Shown here piece after piece: positions 55,325 through 64,000 of a stretch of DNA of 64,000 nucleotides. Source of the DNA: Paraburkholderia sp. (GTDB lineage Bacteria > Pseudomonadota > Gammaproteobacteria > Burkholderiales > Burkholderiaceae); the NCBI RefSeq assembly GCF_024281035.1, contig NZ_JAMXLH010000048.1, positions 124,001-188,000 on the forward strand, given 5' to 3'. The translations under genes were made by a program, and so were the position numbers. The notes below the pieces were generated by a model. The model was not told where the DNA came from. It searched no databases and worked only from the letters and a program-made list of their open reading frames with translations. Positions within the stretch are counted from its first letter, which is position 1. Each line of letters starts with the position of its first letter.

Positions 55325-56245
55325 TCAGTCGATCAGGAATTCCTCGGGCGTGCGCACCGGCACGGTCGTGGGATCGCCGAGGAGGTCGTGCAACGCGACC
55401 CCGATCTGTGTCGACATCGTCGTCAGCGCGAGATCGTTGTCTTCGGTGCCGAACGGGTCTTCGATCTGCGCGGCAATCGTTTCGTGCGCCATGAATGCGT
55501 AGGCAACGAACACCGCGAAAATCGGCGTCGCCGCGCCGATGCTATCCACGAGACCGAACGGCAGCATCGCGCAGAAGAAGTACACGGTGCGGTGGATCAT
55601 CACGGTGTATGCGAACGGCAGCGGCGTCGAGGCGATGCGCTCGCAACCGCCGATCACATCCGAAAGGGCATTCAGATTGCGCTCGAAGGCGAGCACGGCC
55701 CAGCCGTCGAGCCCGCCTTCGCGCGCTTCCCGGCGCATCCATTCCGATGCGCACATCAAGAGCGTGGCCGGACGAAAGCGCGAAGCCATCACGCGCTCGA
55801 ACAGCGCGGGCGGCAAATGGGCCTTGAGATCGTCGTGCGGGTCGGTGTTGCGCAATTGATGGCGCAAGGCGTGCGGCAGCGCGCAGAGCAGCGTGACGAG
55901 CTCGCGCGTACGCGGGCGAGGGTCTTCGTCGTTCGCGAGCGTCAGCGCCTGGCGCGTGAGCGAGCGCGACTCGTTGAGGAGCAGGCCCCAGAGCTTGCGG
56001 CCTTCCCAGTAGCGGTCATAGCTCGCGTTGTTGCGAAAGCCGAGGAACACCGCGAGCGCGATGCCCATCAGCGAGAAGGGCACGGTGCTCAGATTGACGG
56101 TGACTTTGATGATGTGATCGTGCGAAGCCACCGCGACGATCGAGATACACAGCACGAGGAAGAGCCGTGGCAGCAGCTCGGGCAGCACGGAGCCGCGCCA
56201 CGCGAGCAGCATCCTGAACCAGTTCAGGTGGGGACGGACGATCAT
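55325..56245 (-). CDS. Bestrophin-family membrane channel (YneE-like)
   Basis: A 306-residue bestrophin homologue. It begins MIVRPHLNWFRMLLAWRGSVL, has membrane helices near 25-50, 55-75, 210-235 and 240-262, and ends in a cytoplasmic region with IEDPFGTEDNDLAL, the bacterial bestrophin signature. Family members are pentameric ion channels, anion- or cation-selective. It is convergent with the LprI-like gene and downstream of argH, separated by two hairpins. Confidence 0.88.
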   Translation of the reverse strand: MIVRPHLNWFRMLLAWRGSVLPELLPRLFLVLCISIVAVASHDHIIKVTVNLSTVPFSLMGIALAVFLGFRNNASYDRYWEGRKLWGLLLNESRSLTRQALTLANDEDPRPRTRELVTLLCALPHALRHQLRNTDPHDDLKAHLPPALFERVMASRFRPATLLMCASEWMRREAREGGLDGWAVLAFERNLNALSDVIGGCERIASTPLPFAYTVMIHRTVYFFCAMLPFGLVDSIGAATPIFAVFVAYAFMAHETIAAQIEDPFGTEDNDLALTTMSTQIGVALHDLLGDPTTVPVRTPEEFLID

Positions 56246-56270
56246 TGGAACACGAAAAACAGTGGAACAA

Positions 56271-56327
56271 GGCCGGCGGCGCCGGCCGGGACGCACAGGG
56301 CGCGGCACAGGCTGCCGCGCCGTGCGT
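56271..56327 (-). terminator. Two GC-rich hairpins between argH and the bestrophin gene
   Basis: The first to form behind argH on the minus strand is 56291-56327: 15 bp with a 2-base bulge (ACGCAC/GTGCGT plus GGCGCGGCA/TGCCGCGCC). The second, 56271-56287, is GGCCGGC-GGC-GCCGGCC followed by a T-rich TTGTTCCACTGTTTTT tail. Together they probably terminate argH. Confidence 0.6.
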
Positions 56328-56365
56328 CATGCGCGCAGGCCTTGGTTGACCCGTTACCCGACCCG

Positions 56366-57775
56366 TTACTTGACGAGCGCGGCGCGCGCCGCTGCGATGG
56401 CCGCGCGGACCTGTTCCGGTGCGGTGCCGCCCGGATGGTTGCGCGCTGCGACCGAGCCGTCGAGCGTCAGCACGGAGAACACGTCGTCGCCGAGCAGATG
56501 CGACACGGCGGGCAGCTCGCGGCGCATTTCGTCGAGCGTGAGGTCCGCGAGATCGCAGTTGCGGTCCACGCAGATGCGCACCGCGTGCGCAACTGCCTCG
56601 TGCGCGTCGCGGAACGGCAGGCCGCGCTTGACCAGGTAGTCGGCGAGGTCGGTGGCCGTCGAGAAGCCTTGCAGCGCCGCCGCGCGCATCGCCTGCGCCT
56701 TCACGCTGATGCCCGCCACCATTTCGGCGAAGATGCGCAGCGTGTCCGCGACCGTATCGACGGTATCGAACAGCGGCTCCTTGTCTTCCTGGTTGTCCTT
56801 GTTGTAGGCGAGCGGCTGGCCCTTCATCAGCGTGAGGAGCGCCATCAGATGGCCGTTCACGCGGCCCGTCTTGCCGCGCGCGAGTTCGGGCACATCGGGG
56901 TTCTTCTTCTGCGGCATGATCGACGAACCGGTGCAGAAGCGGTCGGCCAGATCGATGAAGCCGACGCGCGGGCTCATCCACAGCACGAGTTCTTCCGAGA
57001 AGCGCGAGACGTGCGTCATGACGAGCGCCGCGGCGGCCGTGAATTCGATCGCGAAGTCGCGGTCCGAAACGGCGTCGAGCGAGTTCGCGCAGATGCCGTC
57101 GAAGCCGAGCGTCTTCGCCACCGCGAAGCGGTCGATCGGGTAGCTCGTGCCCGCGAGCGCCGCCGCGCCGAGCGGCAGGCGGTTCACGCGCTTGCGGCAA
57201 TCGATCATGCGCTCGCTGTCGCGCGTGAACATCTCGACATAGGCGAGCAGGTGATGGCCGAACGTGACCGGCTGCGCGACCTGGAGGTGCGTGAAGCCGG
57301 GCATGATCGTGTCCGCGTGCTGTTCCGCGAGGTCAAGGAGGGCGGTGCGCAGGTCGCCGAGCAGGCCGCCGATGCGGTCGATCTCGCCGCGCAGCCACAG
57401 GCGGATGTCGGTGGCGACCTGGTCGTTGCGCGAGCGGCCCGTGTGCAGGCGCTTGCCCGCATCGCCGATCAGCGCGGTCAGGCGCGCTTCGATGTTCAGG
57501 TGGACGTCTTCGAGGTCCAGTTGCCACTCGAACTCGCCGCGCTCGATTTCGCCCTTGATCTGCGCCATGCCGCGCTGGATCGCGGCGAGGTCGTCGGCGG
57601 CGATGATCTTCTGCGCGGCCAGCATCGACGCGTGCGCGAGCGAGCCTTCGATATCGACGATCGCAAGGCGCTTGTCGAAGAAGACCGACGACGTATAGCG
57701 CTTGACCAGCTCCGACATGGGTTCGGAGAAGCGAGCCGACCAGGCTTCGCCTTTTTTGTGCAGTTGGGACGTCAT
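56366..57775 (-). CDS. argH: Argininosuccinate lyase
   Basis: A 469-residue fumarase/aspartase-superfamily enzyme that releases arginine and fumarate. The signature [20 protein letters not shown] is intact, and the active-site histidine lies in [10 protein letters not shown]. It is the last step of arginine synthesis and lies near the arginine-type decarboxylase, on the opposite strand. Length is normal. Confidence 0.96.
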   Translation of the reverse strand: MTSQLHKKGEAWSARFSEPMSELVKRYTSSVFFDKRLAIVDIEGSLAHASMLAAQKIIAADDLAAIQRGMAQIKGEIERGEFEWQLDLEDVHLNIEARLTALIGDAGKRLHTGRSRNDQVATDIRLWLRGEIDRIGGLLGDLRTALLDLAEQHADTIMPGFTHLQVAQPVTFGHHLLAYVEMFTRDSERMIDCRKRVNRLPLGAAALAGTSYPIDRFAVAKTLGFDGICANSLDAVSDRDFAIEFTAAAALVMTHVSRFSEELVLWMSPRVGFIDLADRFCTGSSIMPQKKNPDVPELARGKTGRVNGHLMALLTLMKGQPLAYNKDNQEDKEPLFDTVDTVADTLRIFAEMVAGISVKAQAMRAAALQGFSTATDLADYLVKRGLPFRDAHEAVAHAVRICVDRNCDLADLTLDEMRRELPAVSHLLGDDVFSVLTLDGSVAARNHPGGTAPEQVRAAIAAARAALVK

Positions 57776-57936
57776 GGTGTTAAGCGATGAGCGGTGGGAT
57801 GGCGAGCCCCGCGGCGTGGCCGCTTCTCGCGTGCCGGCGGCGCGCGGCGGGGAAAAACGGCAATTTTACCATCGGCGGCTGACGGACTGGCGCAGCGGGC
57901 GCTCCTGGTGACGCACGTGACGCTGGCTGGCGGCGC

Positions 57937-58755
57937 TCAGAGCCGCACCAGCACCACGAGCTTCAGATCTTCCCGGTGCGCGGGCTTGAACGTGATCTGG
58001 TCATAGGCGACGCGGCCGTGGCGCGGGTGATTGAACTCGCGCCGCCCGCCCTCGCGCTCGAACACGTCCTGCGAGGCCCAGAAGCGCGTGAACTCGTCGC
58101 TCGCGGCGATCAGCGACTCGATCAGCGCGTGCGTGGGCGCGTCGTTCAGGTGCCGGATCGAATCGGCGCGGAATTCGGCGGCGAGCCGCCGGGCGCGCGT
58201 GGCCCAGTCGACGATCAGCTCGCGCGCGAGCGGCTCGGTGAACGTGAACCGCAGCAGGTTGCGGTCGCGCTCGCCGTCGAGCCAGCCCGTGAACAGATCC
58301 GCCGCGTGCGCGTTCCAGGCGAGCGCCGTCCACTGGCGGTCGAGCACGTAGGCAGGCGCGTTCACGAGTTGAACGGTCTGCAGGAGCGTGGCGGGCGCGT
58401 CGGCGGCGTTGGCCGGATCGGGCTCGGCGGGATCGCGCTGCGCGGCGAGTTCGAACAGATAGGCGCGCTCGGCGCGCGAGAGCTGGAGCGCAACGGCGAT
58501 GCGCGCGAGCGCGTCCGCCGACGCCGACACGGGCCGACCTTGCTCGATCCACGTGTACCAGGTGGGGCTCACGCCGCACAACTGGGCGACTTCCTCGCGG
58601 CGCAGGCCCGGGGTGCGGCGGCGCGGGCCGGGCGGCAGCCCCACGGCCTGCGGCGACAGGCGCTCGCGATGGGCGCGGATGAACTCGCCGAGCGCTTGCG
58701 CGGGCGTGGCGTCGAGGGTTCGGCTGCTGGCGGCTTCGGGGGCGTCGAAACTCAT
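57937..58755 (-). CDS. XRE-family regulator with MmyB-like ligand domain
   Basis: A 272-residue protein. The N-terminal HTH (about 20-90) has RREEVAQLCGVSPTWYTWIEQGR, typical of MmyB/Streptomyces-type regulators, and the C-terminal MmyB-like PAS-type domain (about 115-265) includes WNAHAADLFTGW and DQITFKPAHREDLKLVVL. The domain binds fatty-acid-like ligands in the solved family member. It is divergent from a methyltransferase gene across about 190 bases and likely controls it; that pairing is common in Burkholderia. Confidence 0.88.
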   Translation of the reverse strand: MSFDAPEAASSRTLDATPAQALGEFIRAHRERLSPQAVGLPPGPRRRTPGLRREEVAQLCGVSPTWYTWIEQGRPVSASADALARIAVALQLSRAERAYLFELAAQRDPAEPDPANAADAPATLLQTVQLVNAPAYVLDRQWTALAWNAHAADLFTGWLDGERDRNLLRFTFTEPLARELIVDWATRARRLAAEFRADSIRHLNDAPTHALIESLIAASDEFTRFWASQDVFEREGGRREFNHPRHGRVAYDQITFKPAHREDLKLVVLVRL

Positions 58756-58941
58756 GATCCGGGACGGGTGCTGGCGATACCAGAATATCCGCTTAACTTG
58801 TACTGGTACAAACGGGCCTCTATTGTAGCGTCTGACGTGATGAAAGGCCCGCCGCGTCAGACGCTCGGGGAAATGCCTCCGTGCGTGGGTCGACGCGCGA
58901 TGGCGCCCCACAATACAGCCGCAAGCCATGAGGAGCATTCG

Positions 58942-59706
58942 ATGAAGCATCACGACCAGGTTGCCGACGCGTTCGGCACGAGCGCCGCCGCTTATCTCAC
59001 GAGCCAGGTCCACGCGACCGGGGCCGATCTGGAGAATCTCGCCGCCACGTTCGCGGTGACCTGTGGCCACGCAACGGTGCTGGACATGGGCTGCGGCGCG
59101 GGCCACGCGAGCTTCGCCGTTGCGCCGCACGTGCGCGAGGTGGTGGCCTACGACATCGCGCAGCCCATGCTCGACACGGTTGCCGCCGCCGCCCGCGAGC
59201 GCGGGCTCGCCACGATCCGCACGCAGCAGGGCGCCGCGGAAACGCTGCCGTTTCCCGATGCCTCGTTCGACTGGGCGATCAGCCGCATGAGCGCGCATCA
59301 CTGGCGCGACGTGCCGCGCGCGCTGGCCGAGGTGCACCGTGTGCTCAAGCCGGGCGGGCGGCTGAAGTTCATCGATATCGCGGGCATCGACGATCCGCTT
59401 TACGACACGCACATCCAGGCGATCGAGGTGCTGCGCGACGCATCGCATATCCGCGACTATCGCGCCGACGAGTGGATCGCCATGCTCGAGTGCGCGGGCT
59501 TTGCGGCCAGCGTGACGCAGCGCTGGCGTATCGCACTGGAATTCGATTCATGGGTCGCGCGCATGCGCACGCCGCCCGAGCGCGTCGCCGCGATCCGCTC
59601 GATGTGGGAGCGCGCGCCCGATGAGGTGCGTCACTATTTCGACGTGCGCGACGATGGCTCTTTCAAGCTCGACGCGGTGATGATCGAGGCGACACGGCGG
59701 GACTGA
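58942..59706 (+). CDS. Class I SAM-dependent methyltransferase (UbiE-like)
   Basis: A 254-residue methyltransferase. Motif I is VLDMGCGAGHASFAVA (about 47-62), acidic motif II VVAYDIAQPML, post-I region GAAETLPFPDASFDWAIS and motif III LKPGGRLKFID. It groups with UbiE/small-molecule methyltransferases, but the substrate is unknown. The ATG has a GAGGAGC ribosome site. It is divergent from the XRE/MmyB-like regulator, its likely controller. Confidence 0.88.
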   Translation: MKHHDQVADAFGTSAAAYLTSQVHATGADLENLAATFAVTCGHATVLDMGCGAGHASFAVAPHVREVVAYDIAQPMLDTVAAAARERGLATIRTQQGAAETLPFPDASFDWAISRMSAHHWRDVPRALAEVHRVLKPGGRLKFIDIAGIDDPLYDTHIQAIEVLRDASHIRDYRADEWIAMLECAGFAASVTQRWRIALEFDSWVARMRTPPERVAAIRSMWERAPDEVRHYFDVRDDGSFKLDAVMIEATRRD

Positions 59707-59737
59707 GGCATCGCTGCGTTCTGCGCGCCATACAGAC

Positions 59738-59778
59738 AAAAACGGCGTCGTGCCCGCGAGAGGCACGACGCCGTTTTT
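59738..59778. terminator. Bidirectional intrinsic terminator between the methyltransferase gene and ppc
   Basis: A perfect 17-bp stem, AAAAACGGCGTCGTGCC with its complement, around a 7-base loop; A- and T-tracts at each end serve both converging genes. Confidence 0.93.
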
Positions 59779-59807
59779 CATGGCGCAGAGAGCCGCGTGT
59801 TGAAGGC

Positions 59808-62800
59808 TCAGCCCGTATTGCGCAGGCCCGCCGCGATCCCGTTGATGGTCAGGTGAATGCCGCGGCGCACGCGCGGGCTCGGGTCGCCCGCGCGATAGCG
59901 CTTGATCAGTTCCACCTGCAGGTGATTGAGCGGATCGAGATACGGGAAGCGGTTCTTGATCGAACGCGCGAGCAGCGGGTTATCGGCGAGACGGCCGCTT
60001 GCCCCCGTGATCTCGTTGAGCACGCGCGTCGTGCGCTCCCATTCCGCGACGATGCGCTCGAACACATGCTTGCGCAGCTTCTTGTCGGTCACGAGCTGCG
60101 CGTAGCGCGACGCCACCGCGAGGTCCGTCTTCGCGAGCGTCATGTCCATGTTCGACAGCAGGTTCGAGAAGAACGGCCAGTCCTTGTACATCTTCTTGAA
60201 CATCGCGAGCCGGCGCGTGCGCTCGGCCTGGCTGCCCGCAGCGTCGAGATACGCCGTCACGGCGCTGCCGAAGCCGTACCAGCCCGTGAGCAGCAGGCGG
60301 CACTGGCCCCACGAGAAGCCCCAGGGAATCGCGCGCAGATCGTCGATCTTGCGGTTCGCCGGATCCTGGAGCTTGCGCGACGCGGGCCGGCTGCCGATGT
60401 TCAGCTCGGCGATTTCGGTGATCGGCGTGGACGAGAAGAAGTAGTCGGTGAAGCCGGGCGTCTCGTACACGAGCGAGCGGTATGCGGCCATCGCCGCATC
60501 CGAGAGCGTCTGCATGATCTCTTCGAACGCCGGCAGTTGATCCGGCGCGTTGCCCGCCGTGCTGCCCGCCGTATTGCCCATCGGCAGCAGCGTCGCTTCG
60601 AGCGTCGCGGCAATCACGGTTTCCAGATTGCGGCGGCCGATCTCCGGGTTGCCGAACTTGCTCGCGATGACTTCGCCCTGCTCGGTCAGGCGGATCTGGC
60701 CTTCGACCGTGCCCGGCGGCTGCGAGAGGATCGCGTTGTAGGTCGGGCCGCCGCCGCGGCCCACCGTGCCCCCGCGGCCATGGAACAGGCGCAGCCGGAT
60801 GCCGCGCTCGCGATGCAGCGCGACGAGCGCGAGTTCGGCGCGATACAGCTCCCAGTTCGACGTGAGGAAGCCGCCGTCCTTGTTGCTGTCCGAGTAGCCG
60901 AGCATGATTTCCTGCTCCTTGCCCTGGTGCTCGACGATGCTGTCGATGCCCGGCAGCGCGAGCAGGTCGCGCATGATGTTCGGGGCGTTGCGCAAATCGG
61001 GGATCGTCTCGAAGAGCGGAATCACCATGAGCGCGGCGCGCGCGGGGTCGTCCGCGTGGCCGAGGCGGCCGCTCAGGAGGCCCGTTTCCTTCTGCAGCAG
61101 CATCACTTCGAGCAGGTCGGAGACGGTTTCGGTGTGCGAGATGATGTAGTTGCGCACCGCGCGCGCACCGAATTTCTCGCGCGTCACGCGCGTCATCTCC
61201 AGCACGCCGAGTTCGCTCTTCACGCGCTCCGAGTAGTCGAGATGCGGCGAGCGCAGCGTGCGCGGATCGGCAAGCTGCCTGAGCAGCACGATCTGCTTGT
61301 CCTCTTCGGACAGCCCGGCATAGTCGGCTTCGAGGCCCGCACGCGCGAGCAGTTCGGCGATCACGGCTTCGTGGACGTCCGAGCTTTGGCGCAGGTCGAT
61401 CGACGCGAGATGGAAGCCGAATACTTCGACGGCGCGGAGCAACGGCGCGAGGCGCGGCGTGGCGAGCGAAGCGCCGTGATGCTCGGCGAGCGAATCCATG
61501 AGGATGCGCAGGTCGCGCGAGAACCCGGCAGCGTCGGCGTAGGGCTGCGCGCGCACGGGCGCGGCGCCGCGGCCCGCGCTGCGCACCGAAACCACGCCTT
61601 CGCCAAGCCGCACGCGCGCGCTCGCGGCGAGCCGCGTATAGACGCCGATCAGCGCGCGGCGATACGGCTCGTCGACGCGGTGCGGCGACTGGTCGGGCGA
61701 GGCATCCGCCAGCGCCTTGAGTTCGGCGCTCGCGCCCGCGAGCAGGTTCGACACCGAAAGCTCCGCGCCGAGCCGGTGCACTTCGTCGAGATAGTGCTGC
61801 AGGATCACGTGCGCCTGGCGCTCGCTCGCTTCTTCGAGCGTGGCGGCCGTGACGTTCGGATTGCCGTCGCGGTCGCCGCCGATCCAGCTGCCCATCTGGA
61901 AGAACGCGGGCAGGCGCGCGCTCACGCCGTGCTCCTTCAGCGAGGTTTCGATCTCGCCGTACAGCGCGGGGATCTCGGTGAGGAAAGTCGTGTGGTAGTA
62001 CGAGAGCGCGTTCTCGATCTCGTCGCCGACGGTCAGGCGCGACGCGCGCAGCATGCGCGTTTGCCAGAGCGACGTCACGCGGGCGCGCAGCAGCGCTTCA
62101 TTCAACGCGCGTTCGCGATGCGTGAGCGACTGGTCGCGCTCGGCGAGCAGGCGCGCGATGTCGTGCTGCGAATCGAGCGTGCTCTTGCGCTGCACTTCCG
62201 TGGGGTGCGCGGTGAGCACGGGCACGATCAGCGCGTCGTTGAAGAATTGCTGGAGCACCGGCGTCGCGGCCGCGCCCGCCTCGGCGAGGCGTTCGAGCGA
62301 ATGCGAGATGGTGCCCGGTTGCGGCGCCGAACCCGCGAGATCGTGGATGCGGTGACGGCGGTTGCGGTGGCGGTCCTCGGCGATGTTGGCCAGATGCGAG
62401 AAATAGCTGAACGCGCGCACGACGCTCACGGTCTGCTCGGGCGAGAGCGTGCGCAGCTGCTTGTCGAGCGCGAGCGCCGCAGTGTTGTCGTCTTCGCGGC
62501 GAAAGCGCACGGCGGTCTGGCGGATCGTCTCGACGACGTCGTACACCGCGTCGCCTTCCTGCTCGCGCACGACTTCGCCCAGCAGGCGCCCGAGGAAGCG
62601 GATGTCTTCGAAGAGCGGCTGGTCCTTGTCGTCGCGGGTGCGGCCATTGCGCGCGGGCTGCGGCGTTTTGGCATTGGCTGCAGGGGGGATCTTCGTTTCC
62701 GGAACGGCGGATTTCGATTTCGCAGTGGCCGCTTTGCGGGCTTTTTTCGTGGCGGACGCGATGGCCGCACTTGCCGCCGCCGTTGCTGCCGCTGTTGCCG

Positions 62801-62918
62801 CTTTCATGGCTTTGGATTTTTTGTCGGCATGCTTCTTCGAGGTGGTGTCGGCCGTCGAAGAATCGTTCTGCGATGCGTTATTGCGGCGCTCTGCGCGCGC
62901 CGATCCGGAAGACTTCAC
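59808..62918 (-). CDS. ppc: Phosphoenolpyruvate carboxylase with Ala/Lys-rich N-terminal extension
   Basis: A 1036-residue enzyme that forms oxaloacetate from PEP and bicarbonate. The first catalytic motif is [13 protein letters not shown] and the second [10 protein letters not shown]; it ends RNTG as usual. About 95 residues precede the conserved start ([17 protein letters not shown]), made mostly of Ala, Lys, Thr and Ser. E. coli PPC is 883 residues, so this extension is extra. A shorter start inside the extension cannot be excluded; Burkholderia PPCs are commonly long. Confidence 0.94.
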   Translation of the reverse strand: MKSSGSARAERRNNASQNDSSTADTTSKKHADKKSKAMKAATAAATAAASAAIASATKKARKAATAKSKSAVPETKIPPAANAKTPQPARNGRTRDDKDQPLFEDIRFLGRLLGEVVREQEGDAVYDVVETIRQTAVRFRREDDNTAALALDKQLRTLSPEQTVSVVRAFSYFSHLANIAEDRHRNRRHRIHDLAGSAPQPGTISHSLERLAEAGAAATPVLQQFFNDALIVPVLTAHPTEVQRKSTLDSQHDIARLLAERDQSLTHRERALNEALLRARVTSLWQTRMLRASRLTVGDEIENALSYYHTTFLTEIPALYGEIETSLKEHGVSARLPAFFQMGSWIGGDRDGNPNVTAATLEEASERQAHVILQHYLDEVHRLGAELSVSNLLAGASAELKALADASPDQSPHRVDEPYRRALIGVYTRLAASARVRLGEGVVSVRSAGRGAAPVRAQPYADAAGFSRDLRILMDSLAEHHGASLATPRLAPLLRAVEVFGFHLASIDLRQSSDVHEAVIAELLARAGLEADYAGLSEEDKQIVLLRQLADPRTLRSPHLDYSERVKSELGVLEMTRVTREKFGARAVRNYIISHTETVSDLLEVMLLQKETGLLSGRLGHADDPARAALMVIPLFETIPDLRNAPNIMRDLLALPGIDSIVEHQGKEQEIMLGYSDSNKDGGFLTSNWELYRAELALVALHRERGIRLRLFHGRGGTVGRGGGPTYNAILSQPPGTVEGQIRLTEQGEVIASKFGNPEIGRRNLETVIAATLEATLLPMGNTAGSTAGNAPDQLPAFEEIMQTLSDAAMAAYRSLVYETPGFTDYFFSSTPITEIAELNIGSRPASRKLQDPANRKIDDLRAIPWGFSWGQCRLLLTGWYGFGSAVTAYLDAAGSQAERTRRLAMFKKMYKDWPFFSNLLSNMDMTLAKTDLAVASRYAQLVTDKKLRKHVFERIVAEWERTTRVLNEITGASGRLADNPLLARSIKNRFPYLDPLNHLQVELIKRYRAGDPSPRVRRGIHLTINGIAAGLRNTG

Positions 62919-63260
62919 GATGATTTCCTTGATGCTTGCAGGGGGTGAGTCGGTTAATCGGGGGAGACTGCCAACTGCGCGAGCCCCGGCCTGAACCGGG
63001 TTCGGTACTGCGGGTGCAACCTGGAGCGGGTGGGGGTGTTACCCGGCGCAACTGCGGCGAACAACGTCGATGCGGCGCGATGGATGCCAAACGCGGATTC
63101 AGCGGAAAGAGCGGGACTAGCAGCAAAAAACGCGGCAAAAAGCGGGCGGCTTGCGCACCGTCGTCGGAAATCCCCGTGGGGACTGCCCTGACTGGGGCGC
63201 GTGCTAACATTGCCTGTTATCCGAATCTGTTCTCCGAACCCGTCATTCGACTTCCTGGCC
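62919..63260. promoter_or_regulatory. Divergent control region of ppc and hemC
   Basis: A 342-base gene-free gap. TAACAT at 63205-63210 is a possible -10 for hemC, without a clear -35. The ppc side has an AAGGAAAT ribosome site near 62928. Nothing else was noted. Confidence 0.4.
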
Positions 63261-64000
63261 ATGAACTCCGAGATGTTATCCACGCCCACGCCCCGTACGC
63301 TTGTGATCGTTTCACGGGAGAGCCGCCTTGCGATGTGGCAGGCCGAGCATGTGCAAGCTACGCTGCGCAAATTATATCCATCCTGTGACGTGAAAATCGT
63401 CGGAATGACGACGCGCGGCGATCAAATTCTCGACCGCACGCTCTCGAAGGTCGGTGGCAAGGGGTTGTTCGTGAAGGAACTCGAGCAGGCGCTCGCCGAA
63501 GGCCAGGCCGATCTCGCAGTCCATTCGCTCAAGGATGTGCCGATGGAGCTGCCCGAAGGCTTCACGCTCGCGGCCATCACGGAGCGCGAGGACCCGCGCG
63601 ACGCGTTCGTCTCGAACGACTTCGATTCGCTCGCGGCGCTGCCCGCGGGCAGCATCGTCGGCACGTCGAGCCTGCGCCGCGAAACGATGATCCGCGCGCG
63701 CTATCCGCATCTGGAAATCCGGCCGCTGCGCGGCAACCTCGATACGCGTCTTGCCAAGCTCGACCGCGGCGACTACGCGGCGATCATTCTCGCGGCGGCG
63801 GGCCTCAAGCGCCTGGGCCTCGGCGCACGCATCCGCTCGCTGATCGAAACCGGTGACAGCCTGCCGTCAGCTGGCCAGGGCGCGCTCGGCATCGAAATCC
63901 GGGCTGACCGCGCCGATGTTGCGGCGTGGCTCGCGCCGCTGCACGACGACGCAACGGCGAAGGCCGTCGAGGCCGAACGCATGGTGTCGCGCGCGCTCGG
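63261..64000 (+). CDS. hemC: Hydroxymethylbilane synthase, 5' part (3' end outside window)
   Basis: The first 246 codons of porphobilinogen deaminase, which polymerises four porphobilinogens. The N-terminal [36 protein letters not shown] and GTSSLRR segments are intact. The dipyrromethane-attachment cysteine lies beyond the right edge. ATG 63261 is used; a second ATG at 63273 is possible. It supplies uroporphyrinogen III precursors used upstream by cobA for siroheme. Confidence 0.96.
   Translation, partial: MNSEMLSTPTPRTLVIVSRESRLAMWQAEHVQATLRKLYPSCDVKIVGMTTRGDQILDRTLSKVGGKGLFVKELEQALAEGQADLAVHSLKDVPMELPEGFTLAAITEREDPRDAFVSNDFDSLAALPAGSIVGTSSLRRETMIRARYPHLEIRPLRGNLDTRLAKLDRGDYAAIILAAAGLKRLGLGARIRSLIETGDSLPSAGQGALGIEIRADRADVAAWLAPLHDDATAKAVEAERMVSRAL

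Noticed and set aside
59853..62948. Long open frame of about 1030 codons on the plus strand opposite ppc
   Set aside because: It is the mirror of ppc in high-GC DNA; composition is Arg/Ala/His-rich with no family motif, while ppc on the other strand is unmistakable.

Overview
The window is a GC-rich chromosomal stretch from a beta-proteobacterium of the order Burkholderiales, most likely Burkholderia, Paraburkholderia or a close relative. The reasons are gene order and family content: cysB-cysI-DUF934-cysH-cysDN, waaC-kdoO-waaA, lptFG divergent from pepA-holC-DUF2486, zapB-zapA followed by a 6S-like RNA, and DUF3460 overlapping scpA. The species call is by recognition only. No tRNA, rRNA, CRISPR array, insertion sequence or prophage was seen.

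Layout. 1-1.7 kb: end of a Tad pilus/secretion locus (TadB end, TadC) followed by a MarR-type regulator. 1.9-5.5 kb: inner-core LPS genes (heptosyltransferase I, Kdo 3-hydroxylase, Kdo transferase). 5.7-6.7 kb: rhodanese and protein repair methyltransferase. 6.9-14.9 kb: assimilatory sulfate reduction under a CysB-type regulator, closing with cobA and a CbiX chelatase that fit siroheme supply. 15-17.2 kb: lptF/lptG, divergent from pepA-holC-DUF2486 (17.4-20 kb). 20-25.7 kb: cytochrome c, ilvD with a divergent LysR gene, lgt, a SIMPL protein and an EVE protein. 25.9-26.8 kb: 6S RNA candidate, zapA and zapB.

26.9-33.7 kb: a cobalamin salvage and nucleotide-loop cluster. A well-formed promoter leads into a cobalamin riboswitch, then btuC, btuD, cobT, cobS and cobC; btuF and cobU lie on the opposite strand. 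33.8-38 kb: thioesterase, orphan ParA, panD, panC, scpA and DUF3460. 38.3-44.6 kb: tamA-tamB outer-membrane assembly pair. 44.7-46.1 kb: a truncated GlxA-type regulator and a MAPEG gene. 46.2-50.7 kb: metG, an OmpA-family lipoprotein and apbC/mrp. 50.8-55.3 kb: a Cu/Zn-SOD-like lipoprotein, dcd, an arginine-type decarboxylase and an LprI-like protein. 55.3-64 kb: bestrophin-like channel, argH, an XRE regulator divergent from a methyltransferase, ppc, and the 5' part of hemC.

Most of the window is conserved housekeeping DNA. The points that merit attention are regulatory or structural: the riboswitch with an unusually long gene-free leader, a terminator-like hairpin abutting the start of the arginine decarboxylase gene, an 11-bp phased repeat array between lptF and pepA, a (Ser-Ala)n hexanucleotide repeat in btuF, an SOD-fold protein missing several metal ligands, and several short tandem arrays at gene boundaries. 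I did not find a clearly new multi-gene system.
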